A DNA stretch of 64,000 bases, from contig CM038214.1 of assembly GCA_021442155.1 (NCBI GenBank), forward strand, positions 142,886,040 through 142,950,039, read 5' to 3'. The notes under the pieces are model-generated. The model had not been told where the DNA came from and ran no database searches. It worked only from the letters and a program-made list of their open reading frames with translations. The position numbers and the translations under genes are program-made. Positions 1 to 10,625 of this stretch are shown piece by piece (within the stretch, counting starts at the first letter, position 1; every line of letters begins with the position of its first letter). This DNA comes from Cymbidium sinense. Lineage: Eukaryota; Streptophyta; Magnoliopsida; Asparagales; Orchidaceae.

Positions 1-1045
1 CTCGCTGCTTTTGGCCAATAATCTTATTTCTCATGCATTAGCATATGAATCATGTTAGCCCAAGTCAAAATAATTTTCCAAAAAAAAAATTTAAATTGAA
101 ATTTGAATTGCATTAGATTTAGGTCATTTGGAACATACCTTTACATGATCTAGTCTCTTTAGGGAGTGAGTTTAAAGACTTAGTCTCTTTCTAAATAAAC
201 AACAGCTTAGCTATCTTGCATAAAGCATAATGACTTTCCTACATGTATTTAAAATCATAGGAGGAGTTAGTTGGTGGCCATCCCAAAGGCTTGTAAGTCC
301 AAGTCGCCAAGTGGTTTTTCCTCTCTTGGAGGCAAACCAAATACCTATTTTGCCTTAGATTCAGGTTGTGCTTTCAGCCTCGCCAAAGCTCCTGTAGATT
401 TAGGTTGTAAGGTTGCTTTAGCAATACGTACCTTAGATTTAGGTTCTGAGGTTCCTTGTACCCTTTGGGGACAATAACCATAATTCCTCACCTCTTATGC
501 ATTTCCTTAATCTTGCATTAAGGAATCATAAGTCATAAATTTCTAATGAAAGATTCAACTCAAACAAACTAAATCAATTTCAAAAATGTAAAGCCTAATA
601 ATATGATAGTTTGAGATGCTCGCTAGGTTTCCTAGCATCATGGGCATATCCTACTTATCATCCTTTGGCTTCGATAATAACTCCCTCTCTTTGATCAATC
701 CCATTTAATCTTCCAAAATAAACTAATCAATTGATAGTCCTACCTGGAAATCTTTGGAGACAATGATCATTTACCTTAATCGAGTATTCTAAAATCCCAC
801 TTAGGATGTAATTAACAAAGGCTTGCCCACAGGAACTTAAACCAATTTAAAATAAACCCCTTTTACTTTTCCATGTAAAGTAGGGAAGAATCTTGGTACA
901 TATAGACCCATTGTCCTTCAGAGTCCTTATTCTGGTGATTAGGTCCATTGTAGGTTGGTGACTTCTATCTCTCGAGATAGTACACCTCTCCTCAATGTCA
1001 TGATCACCTTAATAACTATGGATCTGTGTTGCCCCAACAAGGGGT
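1..1045 (+). repeat. 3' end of the 5' LTR of a giant Ty3/gypsy (Tat/Ogre-like) element
   Basis: This stretch matches, in inverted orientation, the left end of the insertion at 55,405-56,450. Shared blocks include the region around 150-270 (on the other copy near 56,190-56,330) and the region around 810-1,040 (near 55,420-55,700). In the inverted copy the homology stops where the target retrotransposon's coding sequence begins, so the matching point here (about 1,040) is taken as the LTR 3' end. A 68-codon reading frame at 271-477 is treated as chance. The window starts inside the LTR. No clear TG...CA terminus or tRNA-type primer-binding site could be fixed at the boundary, so the end is good to about 20 bp. 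Confidence 0.7.
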
Positions 1046-3640
1046 AATATATATTTTATATATTTCTATTTTCATTTATCCTTCCTTTTGAAAGGGAAGG
1101 GATAGATGAAGGAAAATATGTAAAGAAGAATATTTTTCTGATTTTTCTAGCGACTTGGTTCCTCTCTCCATCTTTGGTAAATGATCATTGTGTTCAAGTA
1201 TCAATATTGGGTTTGTACTTTGGTATGAATCTGGGACTGTCTTTCTTTCTATTGGCACTTAGCTTATTTCATTCTTAAGTTGAGTTAGCCAACATCTTTA
1301 GGTTTTAGGACCTCACCCCGTGTTGGTCTTAAAAGCCCCATTGGGTTCTCCAATGGGTAAAAATAAAAAGATCTAAATAAAAATAAAATATTTAAAGACT
1401 TTCTCCTTATCATTTTTATGATAAAGAAAAGGTTCATTTTAAAATAATAAAGACAAAATAAATTTTTCATAAGAACCTTGATTTTCAAAAAGCACTCTTT
1501 CAAAAATGCACATAATAAGATATTTTCCACATAATTTTTAATCACCCCCATTTAACAATTCTCATAATTATTACATGTAACAATTTTCAAAAGTAAAACT
1601 AGTAATCTTTTCCAAAAGTACAAATGAACATCTTCCTTCAACTCATTTTGATGAATATTTCATTTTCAAAATAAAGTGAACAATCATCTTTCCAAAAGTC
1701 AAAATCAAAATCAAAAATAAAATTTTTTAAAAAGCACATATGAACCTTTCCATTCAATACACCCACAACTATTGAATGAGAGTTTCATTTTCAAATAAAA
1801 CTAAATTTTTCAAAAGCATATATGAACATCTCCATTCAATATACCCAAATTTATTGAGCGAAGAATTCATCGCCAAATAAAAATAATATCAATTGGAAAT
1901 CCCACTTAAACATATCCCATATATGATTAAGTTGGAATTCTATCTTTCAAAAAAGCAATAATCACACACAAAACAAAAATTTTCACATTTGCAAAAAATA
2001 AGATTAACTTCTATTTCTACATACTCAAATTTGTTGAATGGAAGTCCTCTTTTCAAAAATCAAAACTTAACAATCATATTTTCAAAATTCAAACACATTT
2101 GGGACTTCATTTTTTATACTCAAATTTTCTAAGTGAAGTCTCCAAATTCAAAACCAAAAATTTTCAAACACATTTGGAACTTCATTTAGCATACTCAAAT
2201 TTGCTAAGTGAAGTCTCCAAATTCAAAACAAAAATTTTCAAACACATTTGAAACTTTATGTAGCATACTCAAATTTGCTAAGTGAAGTCTCCAAATTCAA
2301 AACAAAAAAAAATTTCAAACACATTTGGAACTTCATTTAGCATACTCAAATTTTCTAAGTGAAGTCTCCAAATTCAAAACCAAAAAATTTTTTAAACACA
2401 TTTGGAACTTCATTTAGCATACTTAAATTTTAGTGAAGTCTCTAAATTCAAAATCAAAAATTTTCAAACACATTTGGAACTTCATTTAGTATACTCAAAT
2501 TTTTTAAGTGAAGTCTCCAAATTGAAAACCAAAAATTTTCAAGCACTTTTGGAACTTCATTCTTTAGCATACCAAATTTTCTAAAGAGAAGTTTCTACTT
2601 TCAAAACAATACCAAAACACAAAATTTTGGACACATCATTTGGAATTTCATTTAGCATACTCAAATTTGCTAAGTGAAATTTCTATTTTACAAAACTAAG
2701 TGGGACTTCATCTTTAGCATACCATATTTTCTAAAGTAAAGTCTCCACTTTCAATCAAATCAAAACAAAAATGAAACACATTAGGATTTCCTTAGCATAC
2801 ACAAATTTTCTAAGAATCCTATTTTCAAAAATCAAACAAAAGGCACTTGGGTTCTTCACTTAGCATACTAAATTTGCTAAGAGGGAATTCCAATTTTCAA
2901 AATCAAACAACAATTCACAAAAAAATATTATTTTAAACACTTCACTTAGCATACCCAAATTTGCTAAGTGAAAACACCAAATCAAAAATAAAATCAATTG
3001 ACCCTTACTTTAACATACTCAAATTTTTTTAAAGGAAAGGGTCCTCAAATCAAATATAAATTCAAACAAACATGAATCTATGGAAGAATCCTTCTAAAAT
3101 ATTTGAATCCACTTTTCAACACAAATTTGTTGAAGTTTATTCATATTCAAAATTCCTCATTTCAATCAAATTTCTAAATCCATTTGAACCCACTTAACAC
3201 TTCCAAGATGTTGGATGTGGGTTCAAATAATTCATTTCAAAATCAACAAAAATAGAAATATGATCCAAGCTCATTTCCTATATAGCATATTCTTAGCATT
3301 GCTCTGAGTTCAATTTTCCGGTCTTTGTAGTTGATCAAAATGGCTAGAAGTTTGTATTCACTTTACATGGATTTTGGACTGACAACTTTCTGATTGGATC
3401 ATACACACCTTATCCATTTTGGTAGGGATTTGAGGGAGTGAGATTACATGTGAGGGCACTCCCTCATTATCATGGACGGTGGTGCGGCGGTCATCGGATC
3501 GATCTACCTTGATTGACATCTCTCTAGTTGAAGAAGCGGTGGCTCCCAAGTAGTGATAGTAACACCACCCCTTTAGTTTGTGGTTTCTCGCTACCCCAGT
3601 GAGGCTAGCACCTCTCATCAATACCCTAAGGGTAAGGCTC
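1046..3640 (+). other. 5' untranslated leader of the gypsy element, AT-rich
   Basis: Between the LTR end and the first coding-like sequence lies about 2.6 kb of AT-rich DNA without a convincing reading frame. The middle is a tandem array (separate entry). Long leaders between LTR and gag are usual in Tat/Ogre elements. The short frames on either strand here have no recognisable domain. No primer-binding site was recognised with certainty. Confidence 0.55.
1990..3020 (+). repeat. ~75-bp tandem repeat in the element leader
   Basis: A unit carrying 'cacatttggaacttcattt', then 'gcatactcaaatt', then 'ctaagtgaagtctcc', recurs with starts near 2,093, 2,168, 2,241, 2,319, 2,396 and 2,468, a spacing of about 73-78 bp. 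More diverged units continue to about 3,020. The middle units are the most alike and the flanks decay, as expected for an array that expanded inside the element's leader. Confidence 0.85.
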
Positions 3641-4955
3641 TGATCTCGATTGCCTCCCCTACTTTAGAGTATGGGTCTAGCTCTCACTCCTCTCATCCTA
3701 CCAGAACACAATGAAGGAATAAAAATCACATGATCAAGTGATATCACACCCAGATTACTATGGAGATGAAGGTAGCTGCCCATTCAGTTGTTGAGGAGTT
3801 TCATATTTTGACTTCACCATTGGTTATAGCAAAATAATTTCATCCTCCCTCTGGGGTCAGACAGAGAGGATGCTAGGAGGATTAACACATCACCTCCACT
3901 AGTGGTCAGTATCAACCATCGATTCAGGCGGGAGGTCATACAGACCTCGATAGTCTTGCCATGTTGGTGGAGCTTATGGGCGTTCAGTTGAGCTAAATTT
4001 GATGAGATCTATCCCTCATAGTGTGGGAAAACATATTCATGGAGAGGGCCAAAGAGGCCATACATCTCGCTATTACTAGTAGGGAGAGGTGGTTTAGTCT
4101 CGGTAACGCACTTGTCAATTTTTTAGCTACCGCTGATCATATAGACAACATCCTACTTGCAGGACCAATCATCAGGATAGATCTATTCATAGAGGATTGT
4201 TCTCCACCACACGCTCTACCCGTCAGCCATCACATTACATCTCGGTTCCATCAGGCCATGAAGGCCATATGGGGAGAAATGTACCCATTGGTGATCATTC
4301 GAGGGATCTACTCTACACCTCCTATTGTGGCAGGTGAGCTCTCTTACTTGACCTTCCTTTGGTGGTGTGGAGGTGACCAAGCATAGTGGTCATCCTTTCC
4401 AACTCCACGGATAAGGACATGAGATGGTAGTAGCTTATATAGATGTAGCAGATGATAGTTTGAACCTCTAGGAATGTCACCACTTTCATAGGTAGTGATA
4501 GTCAAGAGTGTGTCTCCTCTAGTGAGTACAGTCCTCATAGGATTGACTCTCCAATAGTAGGTGAGGTCTAGTGCCTCTCAGTGCACGACAGTGATCACAC
4601 TAGTCAGATAAGATCATTTGTTCTTTTTCAGATTGTTCATTATCTCGAGGAGATAGTAGCACATTATCTTGTACAGAAGAAGGAGATTTTGGGCTATAAT
4701 TGGCCAAATGAAGAGAAGGTCAACTTTGATCCCAATGAAAATGACTTATTGGGAGACTCAACTGGAGTATGTATGGTATATACCAGAGGATCTCTCCTCA
4801 TGGAGCAGCAATCCATGGAAGGCGATGAGGTTGATCGAAGACACCCAATCAACCCTATATTAGTTGAAAGATGGTGAAAAGGTAGGATATGGATCTTGAG
4901 GACTTATAAGTAGTAGTTTTAATACTTCCAAAATAAGCCCTAGTAGTTCATCCTA
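3641..4955 (+). pseudogene. unidentified coding-like region upstream of gag
   Basis: This block is more GC-balanced than its flanks and holds open frames at 4,021-4,386 (121 codons) and 4,581-4,877 (98 codons). I recognise no domain in either. By position, between leader and gag, it could be the N-terminal part of gag or a decayed extra ORF upstream of gag, as known in Ogre elements. A weak alternative is a captured host fragment. The frames are interrupted by stops and nothing shows they are translated. Confidence 0.35.
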
Positions 4956-6210
4956 CTATTGATTAGGCCAGTTAGTGCATGTCTTGGACCCCAAGACCTT
5001 ACCTCCAATTGAGCAAGGTAGCACTAGCATGTATAGGAAGGTAGTGGAAAGTACCTCCATACAAGAAAAAGACATGATATCCATGGTTGACCAGCAAGTG
5101 AAGGAAGCATTGGCTCAAGCCCAGGGAGGATCATCAGTTCTAAAGGGTACACCCTTTCTTCAAAGCCTTTGATGGCAGTGGAAACCTAAGGAAGCATATA
5201 GCACACTTCAAGGCCAATTATTGCAACATTGGTGGCAGCGATGATGCTCTTTCTTCATTAGCTTCTAGATTGCTTTTGATTGGTATGCTAAATAGTCAAT
5301 GGTTTGGTAAAGACATTTGTTGAGTTAGAGCAACTCTTTATCAAGAGGTTTCTTTGAGCTCGACAAAGGATTATAGGTGATCTCAGCCAATAGGTGATTG
5401 ATGATTATATTCTCGATGATGTAACTTGAGTATGAAATGAGCCATGCTGTAAGTAGCATGCCATTGAGATTCTTCTAAAGAATATCCATGGCGGTTCTTC
5501 ATGCTTAAGGGCTTCACTATCAAAACATTTGAGAAGCTAATCAACAAGACTAGTACAAGGAGAGGCCAGTTGCCTTTTCAAGACCAATTGCCTAAAAAAG
5601 CCATGAAGGTCTATGAGGAAAGAAGTAGTGATAGTGGTAGATAAAGGAAAGGAGCTAGGGGTCAGAGACCACAACCTCACCTCCTTTACCACCCTGCCGA
5701 CCCTACCACCTCCATAGACCTCTATGGCCCCTCTATACCACCTGGTGGCACACATACCATTCGGTAGCTATGGTCCACTCTTTTAGATAAGCAACAAACC
5801 TTATTCATTTAAGAGGGGAAAGATCTTTAAGAATCTCTTAAAGAAGCGATTTTCCCGAACTGGATCAGGAGGAAGACATGATCTAACTTTTATGCTAGGC
5901 CATGTTTTGGAGAATTGCTTCACATTTAAGGACTAGCTTGAACATAGCTTTGGTCTTGTAGTTATCCCAAAGGAATACCTTGTGGAACAACCATCTCATC
6001 GAGTAATCCTTGGGGATACATGTGATCCTTCAAAACTAAAGAAGGTTGGGATATTTCTTTATCCAAAACCTCTAAGAAGATCATCAGAAGATCAAGAAAC
6101 TTTCCTTAGGTGCAGTCGCTCAAACCTCCAACATCAAGGAAGGTTTGCAAGTTGCGTGCCAACTCGAGGAAAGGGGAGCTTCGGCGCGTAGCAATATGTG
6201 TGTCGCGATA
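4956..6210 (+). pseudogene. gag polyprotein remnant, Ty3/gypsy (Tat/Ogre-like)
   Basis: The Gag protein forms the retrotransposon particle. A frame at 4,975-5,172 covers a polar, glutamine/alanine-rich segment. The capsid-like domain follows with an AFDGSGN motif near 5,165-5,190, then an alanine/leucine-rich stretch with frameshifts to about 5,560. A conserved block at 5,960-6,130 ('IPKEYL..QP' then 'ILGDTCDP') is found again in the second element at 54,130-54,210, showing that both derive from one family. Several stops and frameshifts lie between blocks, so the gene is dead. The 5,570-5,770 part encodes a proline-rich region when read on +; the minus-strand frame there is a shadow. Confidence 0.8.
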
Positions 6211-6319
6211 GGCCATTTGCAACCCTAAGTCTAGCCTCCCACTATAGTTGCATCTTCCACAGACTTCCTCCACTTCAACTAGTTCTTCTTCTTCTACTAG
6301 TAGAACTCTTGTATATAAG

Positions 6320-7270
6320 GCATCAAATCCATCACTTTACTTGATTTCTACTTTGTACCTCCAAATAAATCCAAGAAATTGAAGAATAAAGCTAGTTTGA
6401 ATTACATGTCCCTTCGATGGGTTGTCTTCTTCTATTCATAATGATAACTCTTCAAGTCAAAATAACTATAACAATTACGATCTTCCTTTTTTTGATTAGT
6501 TGGACTTTCTACTCACGAATACTGAGTTCACCTTTTGAGATAGACTTGGAATCATTGGATTCTGAGGGTATCATAGGAGAAGTTATAGGTGAGCCTAATG
6601 TGTAGGTACAACCTTCTATTACCACCTAGAGATCACAAGTCAACTCTCCAGGTTCTACCTCTGGGGACCTCAAGATGAATAAGTCATTGGTAGAGGATGA
6701 AGCCCCTCAGGATGCTCCACCCTTGGATATGCTTATGGAGGACCATTGTGGACAATGTCCTCTCTCATCTAAGAAAGTTGCCATCTAAGCTAAGCATGTA
6801 TGTCTTGTCTTATCTGATGAGAATCATTAATCAAGGCTCTCCTTGATCACGAAATATCTTGTACTTCTATAGGTGAGGAGGCACATTATACAAAAGATGC
6901 TTAGGGATCACCTTCAGATGAAGACCTTCTTATGAGGAGACTTGGAGCACAACCATCCCTCTACATCATAGTTGACATGGCGGTTAGACTTTCAGTTCTT
7001 GTTGATCCAGGTGCATCGATGAACATTATGATTCTAAGACCCTTGCTTATTTGAGGATCGACATCTCCACACTTTGAGGAGATCGGATGATGTTGAGAGG
7101 ATTCAAAGAACAAGGTGAGCTGGCTTTAGGTTATATAGTGTTACCTTTGGAGATAGGTGACTAGAAGATATGTTTACATCATTCATTGAATACTTGTTCA
7201 CTTTGCTTGGTAGGCCTTGGATACATCAAAATAAGATAATTCCATCCTCCCTCCATCAATGCATCAAGGT
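6320..7270 (+). pseudogene. retropepsin (aspartic protease) remnant of the gypsy element
   Basis: The protease cuts the element's polyprotein. The active-site loop reads VDPGAS at 7,001-7,018 followed by MNIM, a plausible Tat-lineage form of the D-x-G motif with proline in the middle. An acidic Leu/Glu block is at 6,540-6,600. The sequence around 7,090-7,150 (LRGF then a LPLEI-like stretch) continues into a damaged LGRPW-type end near 7,200-7,230. Multiple frameshifts and stops make it non-functional. The segment 7,090-7,150 is uninterrupted here, but in the second element it is split by the solo LTR, which gives an empty-site comparison. Confidence 0.75.
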
Positions 7271-7980
7271 CAAAAAAATGTGATTGAATACCATGTCTAT
7301 GGAGATGAAAAGCCATTTTGAGTTAGAGAGGTTGAGATTTATGAGGATGAGACCTACTATCTTCCTCAAAACACCCTTTCTCATGAACTTGGATAAAATT
7401 CAAATTCAAAATCAAAAGAGAAAGAAAATGAAAAAAAAAGAAAAGCCAAAAGAAAATAAAAAGAAAAATGAAAGTCCAAGTGAACAAGAAAGGGGAATTG
7501 AAGAAGAAATAGCTTTTCATATCACATTCCACCCACAGTTCATTCCATCATATGGACATGTTGGTAGGATGGCTCAGCCTCCACCAGGAAAAGGTAGAGG
7601 CAGAAATAGAGGCGATTCAGGGTGGAAGAACCCCTGGTTGGCCATTAGCCAATAGAGGTTGTGTTTCAGTTCATGAGTACCCCACTATTCACATAGACTT
7701 GGAATCTAGCTTAGAGGATGAGTCTAATGTGATTAGTATAGCTAACCCCTCTCGGGGTTCCATTGGAGGTGACTTTCAATCAGATAGATGAAGATGAGGC
7801 CTCAGACAAAAAAAGTATTTTGAATTAGGTTTATGTGAAACTATTAGGCTGTAGCTGAGAACCTTAGCTCTAACCTCACTTACATCTCAAAAAGTTGAAG
7901 GTTTGGTAGTTAAGGAAGTCCCTATGTCTTTTCCATGAAAGAGATTCATTTTGGGATCATCATCCTCAAGTCTAAAGTTA
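7271..7980 (+). pseudogene. lysine-rich protease-RT linker of the gypsy polyprotein
   Basis: An open frame at 7,284-7,655 (123 codons) contains a very lysine/glutamate-rich segment encoded by an almost pure purine tract at about 7,405-7,490. After it comes a glycine/arginine stretch (GKGRGRNRG). The same order, purine tract then diverged linker, occurs in the second element at 62,446-63,090. Ogre elements are known to carry an intron between protease and RT. Whether this segment was spliced cannot be told from sequence alone. Confidence 0.55.
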
Positions 7981-8269
7981 GAACTTGAGGAGGATACATT
8001 TAAGAATTAATGGAATTATCATTTGACTTTTACTCATCTTGTGTTCATAATCTTATAGAAAGGTTTAGTTCCTCATATATGTCAGTGCGTTGTACTTTGA
8101 GAAGTTATGGAATAATACAATGAGGAAGCACAATCAAGAGCATAGGATTGATCTGATGGTCGATTAATTCTGACTTAGTTGCGTTACCAATCATTTAGAG
8201 TAGGTTCTTTTCATACAACAACAAATCTTATGAGAATGTGTGTTTAGAAACAGATGATCCGATGATCTC

Positions 8270-9230
8270 CAAATCAAGAGAGGCATGAAAAGGAGATCCA
8301 TTCAATAATTGACAAGCTTAAAGAAATCAATCTTGGGATAGAAGAAAATCCACGCCTGACGTAAATCAATTCGTTGTTGAATGAAGAAGAAACCAATGAC
8401 ATAGTTAGGCTATTAAACTAAGATTTGCATGAGTTATGAAGAGATGCCAGATTATCTTAGTAGCTCCACAAATATAGATATAACTACCCCAAGCAAGCTC
8501 TAGATGCATATGATTAGAAATTGAATAACGTCATTTCTAAAAAGAAACTAATGATGTCTGGTTTCATCGGGAAGAAAATAACCTACAATGTCATCTCAAT
8601 TAAGAAGAAGAATGGCCATATGCATCAATTTTGGACTTAAATAAGGCATGTCTAAGGATGAGTTTCCTCTTCCTATACCAAAATTAATGGTGGACATCAC
8701 CTCATCTCATAGTCTTCTCTTTCATGGATGGGGCTATATAATCAAGATGTTTCTGAAGATGAAGGAAACACTATTTTGACCCAATTAGTCTTTTGTTAGG
8801 GTCATGCCTTTTATCATGTTGAGTGCTACATACAGCAGGACATCTCTCACTTAGAATTATCAAGCCAAGGTTGAGTGCTCAGTGAATAGGCGATGGTTGT
8901 CTGTAAAATCAATGTTTCCCTTCTCATTTTGGTGGGTTTTTTTGACATTAAAGGATAACCTCAAAAGAATCGCCCACAGCAGTTTGCTGAGCAGAAATTT
9001 TGGATGACTCTATGACTAAAAAGATGAAAGAGCTCTCTTCTAATTCCTTTGAGAACTATCCACCAGAAACATTCCTTTGATCTTTGCTTAGCTATTGATG
9101 CTTTCTCATAAGTGTGAACTTGATCTCACAAATCCCAATTTTCATGAGGACAGTATTCATTTGAGGCTCCATGATTCTCAGTTTGATATCATTCCTCAGG
9201 TGTAAGGATACATTAGGGGTTCTTTCTTTC
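8270..9230 (+). pseudogene. reverse transcriptase / RNase H remnant, heavily decayed
   Basis: Near 8,320-8,400 the translation resembles the pre-RT block seen at 63,415-63,540 (NLGIEE then a short SLLNE motif). RT fingers follow at about 8,480-8,800 (KQA..., KKNG, a DLNK-like stretch and the F(S)FMDG/A region) with many stops. The YVDD active site was not found and appears deleted or mutated. Beyond about 8,900 only weak similarity remains, consistent with a scrambled or deleted RNase H. Identification rests on collinearity with the better copies at 36.4-38.7, 45.3-47.5 and 63.3-64.0 kb. Confidence 0.65.
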
Positions 9231-9834
9231 TTCACATTGATTCATTGGATGATTCTCTAATCAATGAACTTAGGGAACCATGATGGGGATGGATTCTCTC
9301 TTTGACAAAGACCCATGATCTATTCTGAAGAAGATGAATAGTTCTAACTCTGTGATTGAGATTCTTACTATCTTTCCAACTACACAATGCTTAGTATGAG
9401 GCTTTGATTACAGGTTAGATCTATTGTCAGAGCATCACATCTTTGATTCATTCTCTATCAAGAGTCTCAAACTCAAACCTTTGTCATTACTTGAGTATAC
9501 CATGGTTGTTGGCCCAAATTCTAAGTCACCATCTGGTTCCCAGAGAAAATATAGCGGATGCTTTTGGCCAAACTTGCCAAAGAATTGGCATGTTAAGATG
9601 AGTCCATTTCAATAAGGATCCAAAATAGACAAGTGTCATATCCCTTATTGATGTTGAACTCATCGAGAGAGTTTCTCTTTAGGGGAGGTTGCCATTGCCA
9701 AAATGGACAAGGAGCTGAAGGAGCATTCATAGAACACCCGAAGCAAACTACCTCAGAAAAGTCATAAGCCCATCGGTGAAATAGAGCTCTCTCCACTCTT
9801 GTTGATGGCACAGCATGTGATCCTTTGACCAAAT
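9231..9834 (+). pseudogene. second (archaeal-type) RNase H and connection remnant
   Basis: The block near 9,395-9,420 encodes a YEALIT stretch matching the VEYEALI motif of the second RNase H in the copies at 37.2 and 46.2 kb. The following segment (9,480-9,640) parallels their connection region (KYTM..., AKLAKEL-like). In Tat-lineage elements this extra domain lies between RNase H and integrase. A frame at 9,424-9,615 covers part of it. Stops and frameshifts are frequent. Confidence 0.6.
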
Positions 9835-10625
9835 ATGGTTACACTATTTAGACAAACATGAAGCCATGGCATATGTAGGGTTACATTGATCTGGGACATC
9901 AAAAAGATGAAGATGAAGATCAAGAGACTAGGATACTACGGCCTTTGATGGTGCATGGATGTAGCTAGGAGATGCCATGTTAGGTACAGTGTGGTCCTCC
10001 TACACCCTACATTGGCTTCATGGCCATTGAATGTTAGGGGAACTACATTATGTCGATCCTCCTCCTTCCAAGGGTTATCAATTCATCTTGCTTCCACTAC
10101 TTTTCAAGTGGCCAAAACCATCCCACTCGGAGAGGTCTTCAGCATGTGCTTGATTTTTAGAACCATACCATATATAGGTTGGGTGCCTCGATGAATTATA
10201 TTTGATAATGTCTTGCATTCAAAAGCATGAAGAATAACAGAGAGACACGGACATAGATTGGAGATATTCCACCATCTACTACCAAATGGCTTAGCGAAGC
10301 ATTCAACAAAACTCTCATCCAAATACTAAGAAGGACTCTATGATTAGTGGAATGGTTAGTTGAAGCCTGCACTACATCACTCAACTCAATACCCCATTTT
10401 TCCTTGTGTATGGGTTCCAAAATCTACCTTTAGAAGTTCAACTCATCACTAAGGATAGCATTGGGTAGCAAGATCCTACTGAGTAGAATGCAAGTTATGG
10501 TTAGAAGAGCTCAAGGTTTGAGAAGGAAAATTTTGAACCTCAGGTTGTACAAGGCCAAAATGATTCAAGCTCACAAAATTTGGTCCACCTAAGTCTTTTG
10601 AGTAAAGAACTTGTGTTAGTCTAAG
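9835..10625 (+). pseudogene. integrase remnant of the gypsy element
   Basis: Integrase inserts the cDNA into the host genome. The DNA is collinear with the integrases at 37.8 and 46.7 kb: the MDVARRCH block near 9,955-9,980, the stretch before the first catalytic Asp near 10,010-10,040, an IIFDN-type segment for the second Asp near 10,195-10,210, and the late NxxLVEA-type glutamate block near 10,280-10,320. Many stops and small deletions are present. The minus-strand frames in this region are shadows. Confidence 0.7.

Noticed and set aside
271..477. Small protein in the LTR
   Set aside because: Not open in the inverted LTR copy (about 56,000-56,190), so no sign of constraint.
1990..3020. Possible CRISPR-like array because of regular ~75-bp repeats
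   Set aside because: The units are directly adjacent with no unique spacers and the context is a plant retrotransposon leader.
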